Assembly: GCA_029227815.1 (NCBI GenBank)
Contig: CP118523.1
Coordinates: 4,278,001 to 4,342,000, forward strand
Origin: Clostridiaceae bacterium M8S5
Lineage (GTDB): Bacteria > Bacillota > Clostridia > Tissierellales > MCWD3
Length of the DNA stretch: 64,000 nucleotides
Direction: 5' to 3'
Positions within the stretch are counted from its first letter, which is position 1. The number at the start of each line of letters is the position of its first letter. Under the pieces are notes generated by a model. That model was not told where the DNA came from. It worked only from the letters and a program-made list of their open reading frames with translations, and did no database searches. Both the position numbers and the translations under genes were made by a program. Shown piece after piece: positions 43,401-52,355 of this stretch.

Positions 43401-45179
43401 TTAAAAAGTCCTATCTATTCTATTTAGACTAAAGTAAAACATCACCCCATCATCTGTGTTAATAACACCAAACTCACACTCATGATGCATTAATATCCCT
43501 TGCACTATTTTTAACCCTAGTCCTGTACCTCCTAACCTTCTGCTTCTGGATTTCTCTATACGATAAAATGGTTTCCAAATTTCGTTTATATCCTTTTCAT
43601 CTATATGAATACCTGTATTTTCTATAGTAAATTTTACTTTATTGTTTTCTTTGTCCTCGTTTATGGATATATTGATTTTTTGGTTACTTTTTGTGTATTT
43701 TATCGCATTGCTATATAAATTGGTTATTACTTGTTCTATTTTTTTTACATCTCCATAAACAATGACCTCTTTGACATCAATATTAACTAATATATGTTTA
43801 CTTTCAGCTAATCGTTTTAATTTATTATGGATTTTTAACACACTTATTGAAAGATCAAAAGCTTCTTTGTTAATTTTATATACGTCAGATTCTATCTTTG
43901 ATAACTCCAACATATCGTATATTATGTTACTCATCCTCTTTACTTCTTCAATTATTGATTCTATATATGCCTTATCATTACTGTTGTATACACCATCTCT
44001 TAACCCAGAGGATATTCCTTCGATTATTGTAAGTGGCGTTTTAAGTTCATGAGACATACTTGCTATTAATTCTTTTCTAGAATCCTCCAGCTTTTTTTCT
44101 TTAATAATATCTTCTTCTAATTTCTTATTAGCCATTTTTAAATCATTTATACTTTTATTCAGATTTGTAGACAATGTATTTAAGCTAGTTCCTAATTCAC
44201 CTATCTCATCCTGTGTTGTCACATCATATGTTGTCATAAAATCTAAATTAGCCATTTTCCTTGCAATATTGTTAAGTTTAATAAGCGGTCTTGAAATCTT
44301 TTTTGAATAAAAGAATACAACTATGATAGCTAAAAGTATTGCTATAAAAAAGAGATATTTGTTATATATCCTTATTATAGATATAGTATCATCAACTGAT
44401 TGAGAAGACATAGATGACAAAAATAAGTACCTATCTCCATTTATTACAGCTGTCTTTCTAAAAACAATATATTTTAATCCTGAATTTTTGTCAGTCATCT
44501 CTTTATATACAAAGCTATTATTTTCAATTTCTTTTTCTAAAGTATCTTTATTTTTCATTTCATCTACTACTTTATAAATATATTCAACCGTATATGCATT
44601 GTACTTGCTTATGTCTTCTGAATATTTAGATGTATCAACTATATCTGTTATAGTTCCATTTATGTCTATATAATCATTGTTATTTGACGCTCCATTATCT
44701 ACACTTGATTCCACCCCGTCTACATATATTTTATACGGATAAATATATCTGAACATAGTGCCATAATCATAAAGCATACCTTGCACATGCACTTTACTAT
44801 TTTTGCTTAGCTTCAATCCTTCTAAGCTTACTTGATATATTTTTTTGTCGTCTGCCATAACCTCAAAGTACGGTGAATTGTACAATGATATATCCCCTGA
44901 TATTACCCGTCCCTTTGAGTCCACCACTGCTGTAGAAATCTGATTATTTCTTGAAAACCTTACTAAGATTTCTTGTAATTTGTTAGGTGTTATCGTAGAA
45001 TTATTTATTTCGTCCATCAAAGAATTTATTTTATCTTCCATTAAATTAATCTTTACAGTTTTATAGTAACGTGACAATAGTAACTCTTGACCTAGAAGAT
45101 TTAAGAATAACAATCCTACAAAAAGCAATGTTGTAACTATAAATGTTTTGGTTGTCACACTTTTTAATCTTATTTTCAT
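43401..45179 (-). CDS. Two-component sensor histidine kinase
   Basis: 592 residues: transmembrane helix 1 (about 13-33), an extracytoplasmic sensor of about 240 residues, transmembrane helix 2 (about 273-291), a HAMP domain (KKISRPLIKLNNIARKMANLD), a coiled coil, HisKA with His377 in SMSHELKTPL, and HATPase_c with NLYSNAIKYT and GGTGLGLKIV. The start ATG overlaps the response regulator stop (ATGA), so synthesis is coupled. Architecture is like CssS/PhoR-type kinases; the signal is unknown. Confidence 0.93.
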   Translation of the reverse strand: MKIRLKSVTTKTFIVTTLLFVGLLFLNLLGQELLLSRYYKTVKINLMEDKINSLMDEINNSTITPNKLQEILVRFSRNNQISTAVVDSKGRVISGDISLYNSPYFEVMADDKKIYQVSLEGLKLSKNSKVHVQGMLYDYGTMFRYIYPYKIYVDGVESSVDNGASNNNDYIDINGTITDIVDTSKYSEDISKYNAYTVEYIYKVVDEMKNKDTLEKEIENNSFVYKEMTDKNSGLKYIVFRKTAVINGDRYLFLSSMSSQSVDDTISIIRIYNKYLFFIAILLAIIVVFFYSKKISRPLIKLNNIARKMANLDFMTTYDVTTQDEIGELGTSLNTLSTNLNKSINDLKMANKKLEEDIIKEKKLEDSRKELIASMSHELKTPLTIIEGISSGLRDGVYNSNDKAYIESIIEEVKRMSNIIYDMLELSKIESDVYKINKEAFDLSISVLKIHNKLKRLAESKHILVNIDVKEVIVYGDVKKIEQVITNLYSNAIKYTKSNQKINISINEDKENNKVKFTIENTGIHIDEKDINEIWKPFYRIEKSRSRRLGGTGLGLKIVQGILMHHECEFGVINTDDGVMFYFSLNRIDRTF

Positions 45180-45856
45180 TTGTTCACCTCAAATTTATAT
45201 CCCACACCAAAAACAGTTACAATAGTGTATGCCTTTTGCCTTAAAGACTTACGTAATTTCCTTATATAATTATCTACCACTCTAACATCTCCATAATATG
45301 GATATCCCCATATTGATGTCAATATAGATTCTCTAGTAAGTACCTTATCTTGATTTTCTATCAAATATACTAAAAGATCAAACTCCTTAGGTGTAGCTTT
45401 GACTGTATTTCCTTCTATTTTTAATTCTCTAGATAGTCTATTAATAGATATTCCATCTATATTGATGATTGATTGATCTTCTATAATTGTCCCATAAGTT
45501 CGATGTAATAGCATATTTGCTCTTGCCAACAAGACCTGAGGATTAAATGGCTTGACTATATATTCATCTGTTTTGAGTTCAAACCCCAGCAATACATCTT
45601 CGTCATCACCCCTAGCAGTTAACATGATAATCGGAACATCTGACTTTTTCCTTATTCGTCTGCATACTGACCACCCATCAATTTTAGGTAACATTATATC
45701 TAGTACAATTAAGTCTATTTTTTCATTATCAAACTTATAAAGTCCCATTTCTCCATCTTCTGCTTCAAAGACAGTATATCCGTCCATTGAAAAATAGTCT
45801 CTAATTATGGATCGTATTTTTTCTTCATCTTCAATTATTAATACATTACGGTGCAT
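45176..45856 (-). CDS. OmpR-family response regulator
   Basis: 226 residues. Receiver domain with Asp53 in LIVLDIMLPKIDGW and Lys in YIVKPF; the usual GADDY is changed to LKTDEY. C-terminal winged-helix effector domain with KEFDLLVYLIENQDKVLTRESILTSIWGY and DVRVVDNYIRKLRKSL. AGAGGTGAT precedes the ATG. First gene of the operon with the kinase; divergent from a secreted protein gene that may be a target. Confidence 0.94.
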   Translation of the reverse strand: MHRNVLIIEDEEKIRSIIRDYFSMDGYTVFEAEDGEMGLYKFDNEKIDLIVLDIMLPKIDGWSVCRRIRKKSDVPIIMLTARGDDEDVLLGFELKTDEYIVKPFNPQVLLARANMLLHRTYGTIIEDQSIINIDGISINRLSRELKIEGNTVKATPKEFDLLVYLIENQDKVLTRESILTSIWGYPYYGDVRVVDNYIRKLRKSLRQKAYTIVTVFGVGYKFEVNK

Positions 45857-46057
45857 TAAATATCACCTCTTATTTTTGAAAATTATACTTTGAATAAATC
45901 ATTATATCATTAAGATATGTCTTTTTTGTGTTTATATATATATATATTTCACGATAATTAACACATAATCAACATATTATATCTAAAACTCCTTGTTATA
46001 ATGATATTTGTAAATCGCGATTGAAAAACTATATATAAAATTAGGAGGATGATTATT

Positions 46058-46615
46058 ATGGCACTAAAAAAAGTAACTGCATTATCATTATCTGCTGTTA
46101 TGCTGTTTGGTATACTACCTACCGGTGCATTAGCGGCAACAACCAATACACAAAATACAGCGATTGTGCAAGAAGCCAACGATAACCATAGATATATGGG
46201 TAACATTACTTATGAAGAATACATGGAGCAAGTGCATTTAAAAGGGAATATACCAGGAGCAGATGAAACAAAATTAAAGAACATATACGGTGAAATCCAA
46301 AAATTAAGAAAAAATCCTTACAGCGAAGCTAACCACAAAGCATTTCTCGCAAAGTGGGATGCTTTTGACAAGATTATAGCAGATCATTATGTTAAGCCTG
46401 AACCTACTTTTATTGAGTTGGATGAAATATTATCAGCTTCTAAAATTATAGAAACTATAACTGAAAAAGATCACAAAGCTTTGCAAGTAATCTATAATAA
46501 AATTTGCGAATTTGACAAAGCAGGGAAAAAAGCAGAGTCAGAAGCAAAATGGACTGAGTTCTTTACAATCTATGATAAATACATTCCAGAGGTATTTCCT
46601 GAAGGCAATGTTTAA
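46058..46615 (+). CDS. Secreted protein of unknown function next to the two-component system
   Basis: About 185 residues. The ATG at 46058 follows AGGAGG. Clear signal peptide ALKKVTALSLSAVMLFGILPTGALA with an ALA-A cleavage site. The mature part is helical and charged, with two similar segments (DETKLKNIYGEIQKLRKNPYS and KDHKALQVIYNKICEFDKAGK), which suggests an internal repeat. No family recognised. A -10 TATAAT (45997-46002) lies in the divergent region, and AATCGCGATT (46013-46022) is a palindrome near the start point. Confidence 0.75.
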   Translation: MALKKVTALSLSAVMLFGILPTGALAATTNTQNTAIVQEANDNHRYMGNITYEEYMEQVHLKGNIPGADETKLKNIYGEIQKLRKNPYSEANHKAFLAKWDAFDKIIADHYVKPEPTFIELDEILSASKIIETITEKDHKALQVIYNKICEFDKAGKKAESEAKWTEFFTIYDKYIPEVFPEGNV

Positions 46616-46624
46616 AATCTAAGT

Positions 46625-46662
46625 AAAACCAAGAGTCGTATACTTTGGCTCTTGGTTTATTT
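46625..46662 (+). terminator. Terminator after the secreted protein
   Basis: AAACCAAGAG / CTCTTGGTTT stem followed by ATTTTTTAG. Confidence 0.75.
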
Positions 46663-46724
46663 TTTAGCTTTCATATATTTATCACAGATATAATGTCAAA
46701 AATGAGTTCTAAATATATCTATTC

Positions 46725-47072
46725 TAATCGTTCCGACTATGTTCAAAACTATACAAGAAGCTGCAGATAGTGCAAATCCAGATGATACGATATAATATTT
46801 GATAGCTCAAAAATTGCTATACTGCTAAAGCTAATATGATACAAAATGCTAATTTGGGTATATCAACAATTGATAGAATAATATATCATCAAATAACATC
46901 ACTGCTGCTTCAACTTATGGGATAATCTATTCAGGGAAAAGAGAACTTAGTTCAAGATAATATACTAATAGAAAACAATGTCGGAGTGGAGTCCTTGTTC
47001 TAAACGATAAAAACAAATTGGATTCTAATCAATTTTTTGATAACAAAACGGGCATAATACATGTTTAATATG
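46725..47072 (+). pseudogene. Decayed parallel beta-helix protein gene
   Basis: Broken plus-strand frames read PTMFKTIQEAADSANPDDTI then a stop, later NANLGISTIDRI, and VQDNILIENNVGVESLF then a stop. The first piece matches the opening of right-handed beta-helix (NosD/pectate-lyase-like) proteins, xxTIQxAVDxANPGDTI; the last resembles beta-helix coils. Several stops and frame changes show it is not functional. Confidence 0.55.
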
Positions 47073-47097
47073 AAACAGATTAATATATTCATAATAA

Positions 47098-47127
47098 TAA
47101 CCCACGGGGTCACTGCCAGTGGGTTTA
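47098..47127. terminator. Terminator
   Basis: AACCCAC / GTGGGTT stem with a GC-rich 13-base loop; on the minus strand it follows nothing, on the minus-strand gene at 47145 it is the downstream terminator. Confidence 0.6.
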
Positions 47128-47144
47128 TTATATCAATAACTTTT

Positions 47145-47765
47145 CTATTTTTTTATAGCGCCTTTTTTGATAACATCTATCATCATTCTCAAATCAGAAC
47201 TCATCATTTCCTCTAATTCATCAAAAGGCATATCTCTACTCATTTTTAATATAGTCTCTAAATTGTAACCTTCAATCATAAACCATGCTATCTTGATAAT
47301 ATTTTCTTTGCTTTCGTTATATTGAGACCAATTTATGTTTTTTGCTAAATCAAATTCATACATCTTGTCTATTTCTATTTTCATTACTCTAATCTCTTCA
47401 AAGCAAGGATTGCTTATATCATAGAAAGCATTCATCATGACTTTAAACTCTAATTGCTTATTTCTATAGTAATTAAACATATTGCATGCAACTTCATACA
47501 TTCGCTCAAAATAACATCTAATACTACTATCACAATTATCAGATTGATACTGTGTAATATCTTTAAAAGCTTTATATATAACATAAACATATAAATCTTT
47601 TTTGCTATCTATGTATTCAAACATCTCTTCTTTAGAAATCTTAGATTGAGCAGTTATATTGTCAAGTGAAATATCGTTATATGTATTTTTTGAAAATTCT
47701 TTTAAACACACGTTTACCAAGTTTGATTTCTTTTCCTCTGGTAATCTGAAAAAAGCCTTTTTCAT
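47145..47765 (-). CDS. TetR/AcrR family regulator
   Basis: About 206 residues from the ATG at 47765, which gives the common clostridial opening MKKAFFRLPEEKKSNLVNVCLKEF and is 8 bases after AGAGG; two in-frame ATGs upstream are less likely. The helix-turn-helix is YNDISLDNITAQSKISKEEMFEYIDSKKDLY. The C-terminal helical domain is variable. Targets unknown; a partly palindromic ACC-GACT-GGT site lies just upstream. Confidence 0.78.
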   Translation of the reverse strand: MKKAFFRLPEEKKSNLVNVCLKEFSKNTYNDISLDNITAQSKISKEEMFEYIDSKKDLYVYVIYKAFKDITQYQSDNCDSSIRCYFERMYEVACNMFNYYRNKQLEFKVMMNAFYDISNPCFEEIRVMKIEIDKMYEFDLAKNINWSQYNESKENIIKIAWFMIEGYNLETILKMSRDMPFDELEEMMSSDLRMMIDVIKKGAIKK

Positions 47766-47782
47766 CTTATTCATCCTCTCTG

Positions 47783-47798
47783 GAAACCAGTCGGTCTC
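47783..47798. promoter_or_regulatory. Candidate TetR-type operator
   Basis: GAAACCAGTCGGTCTC: partial dyad ACC-AGTC-GGT resembling TetR-family sites, immediately upstream of the TetR gene. Confidence 0.35.
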
Positions 47799-47914
47799 AA
47801 TTAGGATATCATCTTTTTTTGTCATTGTCAACATGAGAAGATTCATGTAATCATGATAAAATACTCTTTTTTACTTGGTTTAGTAACTTGAAGTACTGAT
47901 TTATTAACTTATTT

Positions 47915-48370
47915 TCATAAATTATAAACTTTATTATAATTAATGTATCCATCTTTTATATCCACTACCTCATACCCCATCTTATTAAAAAGATACTGTG
48001 CTTGATTAGTAACTAGAGTCGATAATGTTACCTTATTGTATCCACTATCAGTTACTTGTTTTTCTATACTATTTATCAACTTATTAGCAATTCCCTTACG
48101 TCTAAAATCCTCTGTAACATAGATACTATATACACAAGGTTCTTCTTTGTATATATTCCAGTAACTATGACCTACCAATTTATCTCCTACAGTAGCAACG
48201 TACATTCTATCTATACTACCAGATAATAGCTTCATAGTTTTATCTTTAACACTGTCCCACCTATCTAAATGCTCTGGTTCGTACTCTATCATATACTCTC
48301 TCTCAAATAAGTAAACTCTGTTTATATCATTACGTTTAGCTTTTCTTATTATAACTTCATCAACTTTCAT
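47915..48370 (-). CDS. GNAT family N-acetyltransferase
   Basis: About 151 residues with the GNAT acetyl-CoA site at VTEDFRRKGIANKLINSIE (Q/RxxGxG/A pattern) and the C-terminal LVTNQAQYLFNKMGYEVV. The ATG at 48370 or the one three codons earlier could start it; both follow AAAGG. Substrate unknown. Confidence 0.85.
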   Translation of the reverse strand: MKVDEVIIRKAKRNDINRVYLFEREYMIEYEPEHLDRWDSVKDKTMKLLSGSIDRMYVATVGDKLVGHSYWNIYKEEPCVYSIYVTEDFRRKGIANKLINSIEKQVTDSGYNKVTLSTLVTNQAQYLFNKMGYEVVDIKDGYINYNKVYNL

Positions 48371-48466
48371 ATTTTCCATCCTTTTATATAAAATATTAGA
48401 TAATAATCCAAATTTATTATATTATATAATTGATCTGTAGCTAACTTTATCTCTTTATATGCACTG

Positions 48467-49390
48467 TTAAAATTCAAACTGCCTCTGCGAAGTAAATACT
48501 TTGTCTACTTTTCTATTATTAATCTTCACATTGTCATTATGCACTCCATCAATATATGGAGAGTTGATATATTGTTTTACATCTATTAGTTTCTTATGAT
48601 TTGCATAACAATATACACATCCATTTCGACAAGTATTGTAAGTCCCTATATCAACACTCTTGATACAGCCACATTCTAATCTTTGGTTTGAGTCTTTTGG
48701 TACTTTCCCAGAGAAATTAAATAATTTTTTGATCAAATCATCATCAATACACTTACTATGCTTTATATCATACTGACTCAAATCAATTTTTTCTGAGCAA
48801 GTTTCAATAGCCAGATTATAACCATTTGCAATTTTAGAAAACCTCTCAGCAATTTCTTTCATTTCATTATTATTTAACTGTCTAATATTTTGAGAATACA
48901 GCCTTTGTTTTATTTTAGGATAAACATCAAGAAAGCTTATTATGCACTTATTAGTACTACCAGCAAGTTTACTTGCTAATAACTCAAACTTATTAAAATG
49001 ATCTTCTATCGTAATTTTATTTGATAGTAAAATCGGATCATATCTCCATATAACTTTTTCCCTACCTATTTTATTAGACAAGTGTTTAAATACAGGAACT
49101 AATTTGCTTTTTTTTATAAGCCCTCTCTCTATTTCTTCGTCATAGGATGTGAGACTAAATTGGAAATAGTAATTATAATCTTGTAATTGATCAATGTATT
49201 TAAACAGTGGGTATGGATTTTTAGTCCAGAAAACTATACACTCTACATCTTTTTTGGAAAGTGAAATTCTACTAACCTGATTATAATTCATAGGATTACG
49301 CACTAATACGTATTGATCTTTTAACCTATTTAAAAACCAATCGGAATAATAAGCAGGAATATCAGTCCTTCTACTAGCACTAATAATCAT
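48467..49390 (-). CDS. DUF1848 family protein
   Basis: 307 residues. Conserved opening SASRRTDIPAYYSDWFLNRL and VFWTKNPYPL are typical of DUF1848. The C-terminus carries a cysteine cluster, CGCIKSVDIGTYNTCRNGCVYCYA, which looks like a radical-SAM-type [4Fe-4S] ligand set placed at the wrong end, so the family may be permuted relatives of radical SAM enzymes. GGAGG precedes the ATG. Function unknown. A TetR gene lies 22 bases upstream on the same strand. Confidence 0.87.
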   Translation of the reverse strand: MIISASRRTDIPAYYSDWFLNRLKDQYVLVRNPMNYNQVSRISLSKKDVECIVFWTKNPYPLFKYIDQLQDYNYYFQFSLTSYDEEIERGLIKKSKLVPVFKHLSNKIGREKVIWRYDPILLSNKITIEDHFNKFELLASKLAGSTNKCIISFLDVYPKIKQRLYSQNIRQLNNNEMKEIAERFSKIANGYNLAIETCSEKIDLSQYDIKHSKCIDDDLIKKLFNFSGKVPKDSNQRLECGCIKSVDIGTYNTCRNGCVYCYANHKKLIDVKQYINSPYIDGVHNDNVKINNRKVDKVFTSQRQFEF

Positions 49391-49412
49391 AACGCGTGCC
49401 TCCTCTGTAGCA

Positions 49413-50000
49413 TCAAATGCTAGTTTTAATCAATTTTTCCACAAGTACAAGGTAATCACCTTCATACTCAATACTTTTTTTTAATATTAATATTGCTATT
49501 CCATGAATCATACTCCACATTGTCAACGTCTTTTGCATATACAGTTTTTTGCTTAGATTTATTTTTTGGAAATACTTCTGTGAACTCTCTTTAAATACCC
49601 TAAAGGCACTATCCTCACTGTAAATAAATTTATCGTCTTTTATCCTAATAGTGTATACATCATTTGATAAAAACATTAGTTTGAAATACTCAGGATTTTC
49701 CACCATAAATTTCACATACATTTTTCCCATTTCAACTATTTGTAATTTAGGGTCATTTGGATACAGCTTAGTTACTTCTAGCAAAGCTATATTAAACTTT
49801 TTCCAAACCTCTCTAATTATTTTATTTATAAGCTCATCTTTATCCTTAAAATGCTTATATGGGGCATTATGACTCACTCCGCACATACTTGCTACCTTTC
49901 TTAAAGAAAACCCTTCAATCCCCTTTTCATTTAGCAACAATAACCCTCTATTTATAAGCTTTTGTTTTAAATCTCCGTGATGATATGTCTTTTTATCCAC
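49413..50000 (-). CDS. TetR/AcrR family regulator (WHG-domain type)
   Basis: 195 residues. Start is GTG at 50000 with AAGGAGG 10 bases upstream. The opening KKTYHHGDLKQKLINRGLLLL and helix-turn-helix FSLRKVASMCGVSHNAPYKHFKDKDEL are characteristic; the WHG-type C-terminal domain has MWSMIHGIAILI. Divergent from an NAD(P)H-dependent oxidoreductase gene with paired operators between, so it very likely represses that gene and itself. Confidence 0.88.
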   Translation of the reverse strand: MDKKTYHHGDLKQKLINRGLLLLNEKGIEGFSLRKVASMCGVSHNAPYKHFKDKDELINKIIREVWKKFNIALLEVTKLYPNDPKLQIVEMGKMYVKFMVENPEYFKLMFLSNDVYTIRIKDDKFIYSEDSAFRVFKESSQKYFQKINLSKKLYMQKTLTMWSMIHGIAILILKKSIEYEGDYLVLVEKLIKTSI

Positions 50001-50064
50001 CGCTTTATGCCTCCTTAATACCAGAGAATATTCTTTATTATTCCTATACAGATTATATCACTCA

Positions 50065-50121
50065 ATGTTGACAATGTAAACTTAGAGGTGTATAATAAAT
50101 TAAAGTTTACAGCGTCAACAT
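50065..50121. promoter_or_regulatory. Divergent promoter with paired TetR operators
   Basis: Two 19-bp inverted arms (50065-50083 and 50103-50121; 17 of 19 match), each itself a near-palindrome of the form GTTGACA-A-TGTAAAC. The first contains the plus-strand -35 TTGACA (50068-50073), 17 bp before TATAAT (50091-50096). The second contains a minus-strand -35 TTGACG. Each operator thus covers the -35 of one divergent promoter. Confidence 0.72.
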
Positions 50122-50153
50122 AGTTTGAATACACTATAATTGGAGGTATTATA

Positions 50154-51542
50154 ATGAAAATAATAGTTCTAAATGGAAGCCCTAAAGGTAAAACCAGTGT
50201 CACTATGCAGTATATAAATTATATTCAAAAGAAATTTGAGCAACATGAACTAAAAATAATAAATATATCTCAACGTATCAATAATATAGAAAAAAATAGA
50301 AAAGTATTTGATAATGTAATCAATGATATAAAATCAAGTGATGGTATCATATGGGCTTTTCCTCTTTATGTATTTACTATCCACTCGAATTATCAAAGAT
50401 TTATAGAATTGATCTTCGAGAGAAATGTTAAAGATGTCTTTAAAAACAAATACACCTGTCTTCTTGCTACATCAATCCATTTTTATGACCATACCGCAAT
50501 AAACTATATGAACTCTATTTGTGATGATTTAGATATGAATTATGTAGATTATTTTTCACCATATATGCGTGATTTACAAAAAGAATATACAAGGAAAAAC
50601 CTACTCATGTATGCTCAGAACTTCTTTGACATAATAACTAATAAATCAACCACAATAAAAAATTACAGTAAAGTAAATTATAACCCTATATCATATATTC
50701 CTGAGATTACTCAAAATAAGATTAATACTTTAAACAAAAAAGTGATTATAGTAGTTGATTCTTTAGAAGATACTAACTTAAAAAACATGATAGATAAATT
50801 TAAAAATTCATTTGCAGATAATATAGAGCTAGTAAATCTTAAAAACGATGTTTCTATAATAGGAGGATGCTTAGGATGTTTACAATGTGGTTATAACTAT
50901 AAATGTATTTACGAAGGCAAAGATGATTTTATTGATTTTTACAATAATAAACTAAAAACTGCAGATATAATAGTTTTTGCTGGTGCTATAAAGTACAGAC
51001 ATCTATCTTCTACATGGAAAAAGTTCTTTGATAGAGGATTTTTCAATACTCATACACCGTCTCTTTCAGGAAAGCAAATGGGATTTATCATATCAGGTGC
51101 TTTGAATCAGATACCTAACTTAAGGCAGATTTTAGAAGCTTATACACAGTGGCAACGTTCTAATTTAGCTGGCTTTATAACAGACGAATACGATACTAGT
51201 AGAGAAATAGATACCCATTTATATGATTTTGCATGTAACCTTATCAAATTTTCATCTATGAATTATAGTAGACCAGCTACATTTCTTGGAGTAGCAGGAA
51301 ATAAAATTTTTAGAGATGAAGTATGGGGGAGGATAAGATTTCCATTTATTGCTGATCATAAAGCTTATAAAGCCATGAATGTGTATGACTTTCCGCATAA
51401 AGACTATAAATCTAGATTAATGAATTTCATATTTATACTGATGAGCAAATTTCCTTCTATAAGAAAAGAAATTTACACGAACAAAATGAAAGCTTCTATG
51501 ATCGAACCATTGAAGAAGGTCGTGGAAAGTGAAGATATCTAG
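50154..51542 (+). CDS. NAD(P)H-dependent oxidoreductase with two flavodoxin-like domains
   Basis: 462 residues. Domain 1 (about 1-165) begins IIVLNGSPKGKTSVTMQYI, the FMN phosphate loop of the FMN_red family, with WAFPLYVFTIHSNYQRFIE. Domain 2 (about 200-330) repeats the fold (VIIVVDSLEDTN, GCLGCLQCGYNYKCIYEGKDD, GAIKYRHLSSTWKKFFDR) and carries the CxxCxxC cluster common in iron-sulfur flavoproteins. A basic C-terminal tail follows. GGAGG precedes the ATG. Controlled by the divergent TetR protein (inferred from operators). Confidence 0.82.
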   Translation: MKIIVLNGSPKGKTSVTMQYINYIQKKFEQHELKIINISQRINNIEKNRKVFDNVINDIKSSDGIIWAFPLYVFTIHSNYQRFIELIFERNVKDVFKNKYTCLLATSIHFYDHTAINYMNSICDDLDMNYVDYFSPYMRDLQKEYTRKNLLMYAQNFFDIITNKSTTIKNYSKVNYNPISYIPEITQNKINTLNKKVIIVVDSLEDTNLKNMIDKFKNSFADNIELVNLKNDVSIIGGCLGCLQCGYNYKCIYEGKDDFIDFYNNKLKTADIIVFAGAIKYRHLSSTWKKFFDRGFFNTHTPSLSGKQMGFIISGALNQIPNLRQILEAYTQWQRSNLAGFITDEYDTSREIDTHLYDFACNLIKFSSMNYSRPATFLGVAGNKIFRDEVWGRIRFPFIADHKAYKAMNVYDFPHKDYKSRLMNFIFILMSKFPSIRKEIYTNKMKASMIEPLKKVVESEDI

Positions 51543-51637
51543 TTTTAATAGTTTTACTAAGATAACTTAATCACTGTGCTATGTTTTACTTGTCTTACCT
51601 TGCTGACATAATTTTTATTTTCGTCTATTTGATATAT

Positions 51638-51676
51638 CTATCTTTTTGGATAGTATATATCTAAAAAGTGCATACT
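51638..51676 (+). promoter_or_regulatory. Candidate HxlR operator (copy 2)
   Basis: CTATC-TTTTT-GGATAG then TATC-TAAAAA-GTGCATACT, matching the block at 40303-40341 over its whole 39 bp with few differences. It lies 80 bases upstream of the VOC gene. Confidence 0.6.
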
Positions 51677-51756
51677 TTTTAATAAGACTATATTTGTATA
51701 GAATATTATGTGAAAGAATAATATTAAATACTTTAAAGAAAGAAGGAGTATAAATT

Positions 51757-52254
51757 ATGAGCAACGTATATCCAAGAACTTTTTCACACATAGGTATCTC
51801 TGTACCAGACTTAGACAAAGCAGTACAGTTTTATAAAGAAGTGTTTGGTTGGTATGTATTGATGGAGCCAAGTGAAATAAAAAAAGATGATAGCGCAATA
51901 GGTATTATGTGCAACGACGTATTTGGCGATGCTTGGGAATCTTTTAAAATAGCTCACTTATCTACTGGTGATAGAATAGGGGTAGAAATATTTGAATTCT
52001 CACAAAACGAAACGCCAAAGAATAACTTTGAATATTGGAAAACAGGGTTATTCCACTTCAGTATACAAGATCCTGATATAGAAGGGCTAGTAAAAAAAAT
52101 AGTAGAACACGGTGGAAAGCAAAGAATGCCTATCAGGGAATATTACCCAGGAAAAAAGCCATATAAGATGTGTTATGTTGAAGATCCTTTCGGAAATATA
52201 TTTGAAGTATATAGTCATAGTTATGAATTAACTTATTCTTCAGGAGCATATTAA
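51757..52254 (+). CDS. VOC family (glyoxalase/dioxygenase-like) protein
   Basis: 165 residues with two beta-alpha-beta-beta-beta modules. His in FSHIGISVPDLDKAVQFYKEVFGW and the C-terminal YVEDPFGNIFEVYSHSYE (Glu) supply the usual metal ligands; the second module starts GLFHFSIQDPDIEGLVKKI. Such proteins include glyoxalases, dioxygenases and antibiotic-binding proteins; the substrate is not predictable. AAGGAG precedes the ATG. Likely co-regulated with the nitroreductase at 40435 through the shared operator. Confidence 0.86.
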   Translation: MSNVYPRTFSHIGISVPDLDKAVQFYKEVFGWYVLMEPSEIKKDDSAIGIMCNDVFGDAWESFKIAHLSTGDRIGVEIFEFSQNETPKNNFEYWKTGLFHFSIQDPDIEGLVKKIVEHGGKQRMPIREYYPGKKPYKMCYVEDPFGNIFEVYSHSYELTYSSGAY

Positions 52255-52302
52255 TTAAGATAAAATGTATAACTGAATTTAGAAAAATTTATAATATTAA
52301 AA

Positions 52303-52345
52303 GTTCATGAGCAACTATAGTAAATACATTCTAGTTGCTCATGAA
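52303..52345. terminator. Bidirectional terminator
   Basis: TTCATGAGCAACTA / TAGTTGCTCATGAA stem between convergent genes. Confidence 0.72.
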
Positions 52346-52355
52346 TTAAATATAA

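Noticed and set aside
48467-49390. Radical SAM enzyme
   Set aside because: The cysteine cluster is at the C-terminus, and the rest of the protein matches DUF1848; I kept the family name and only noted the similarity.
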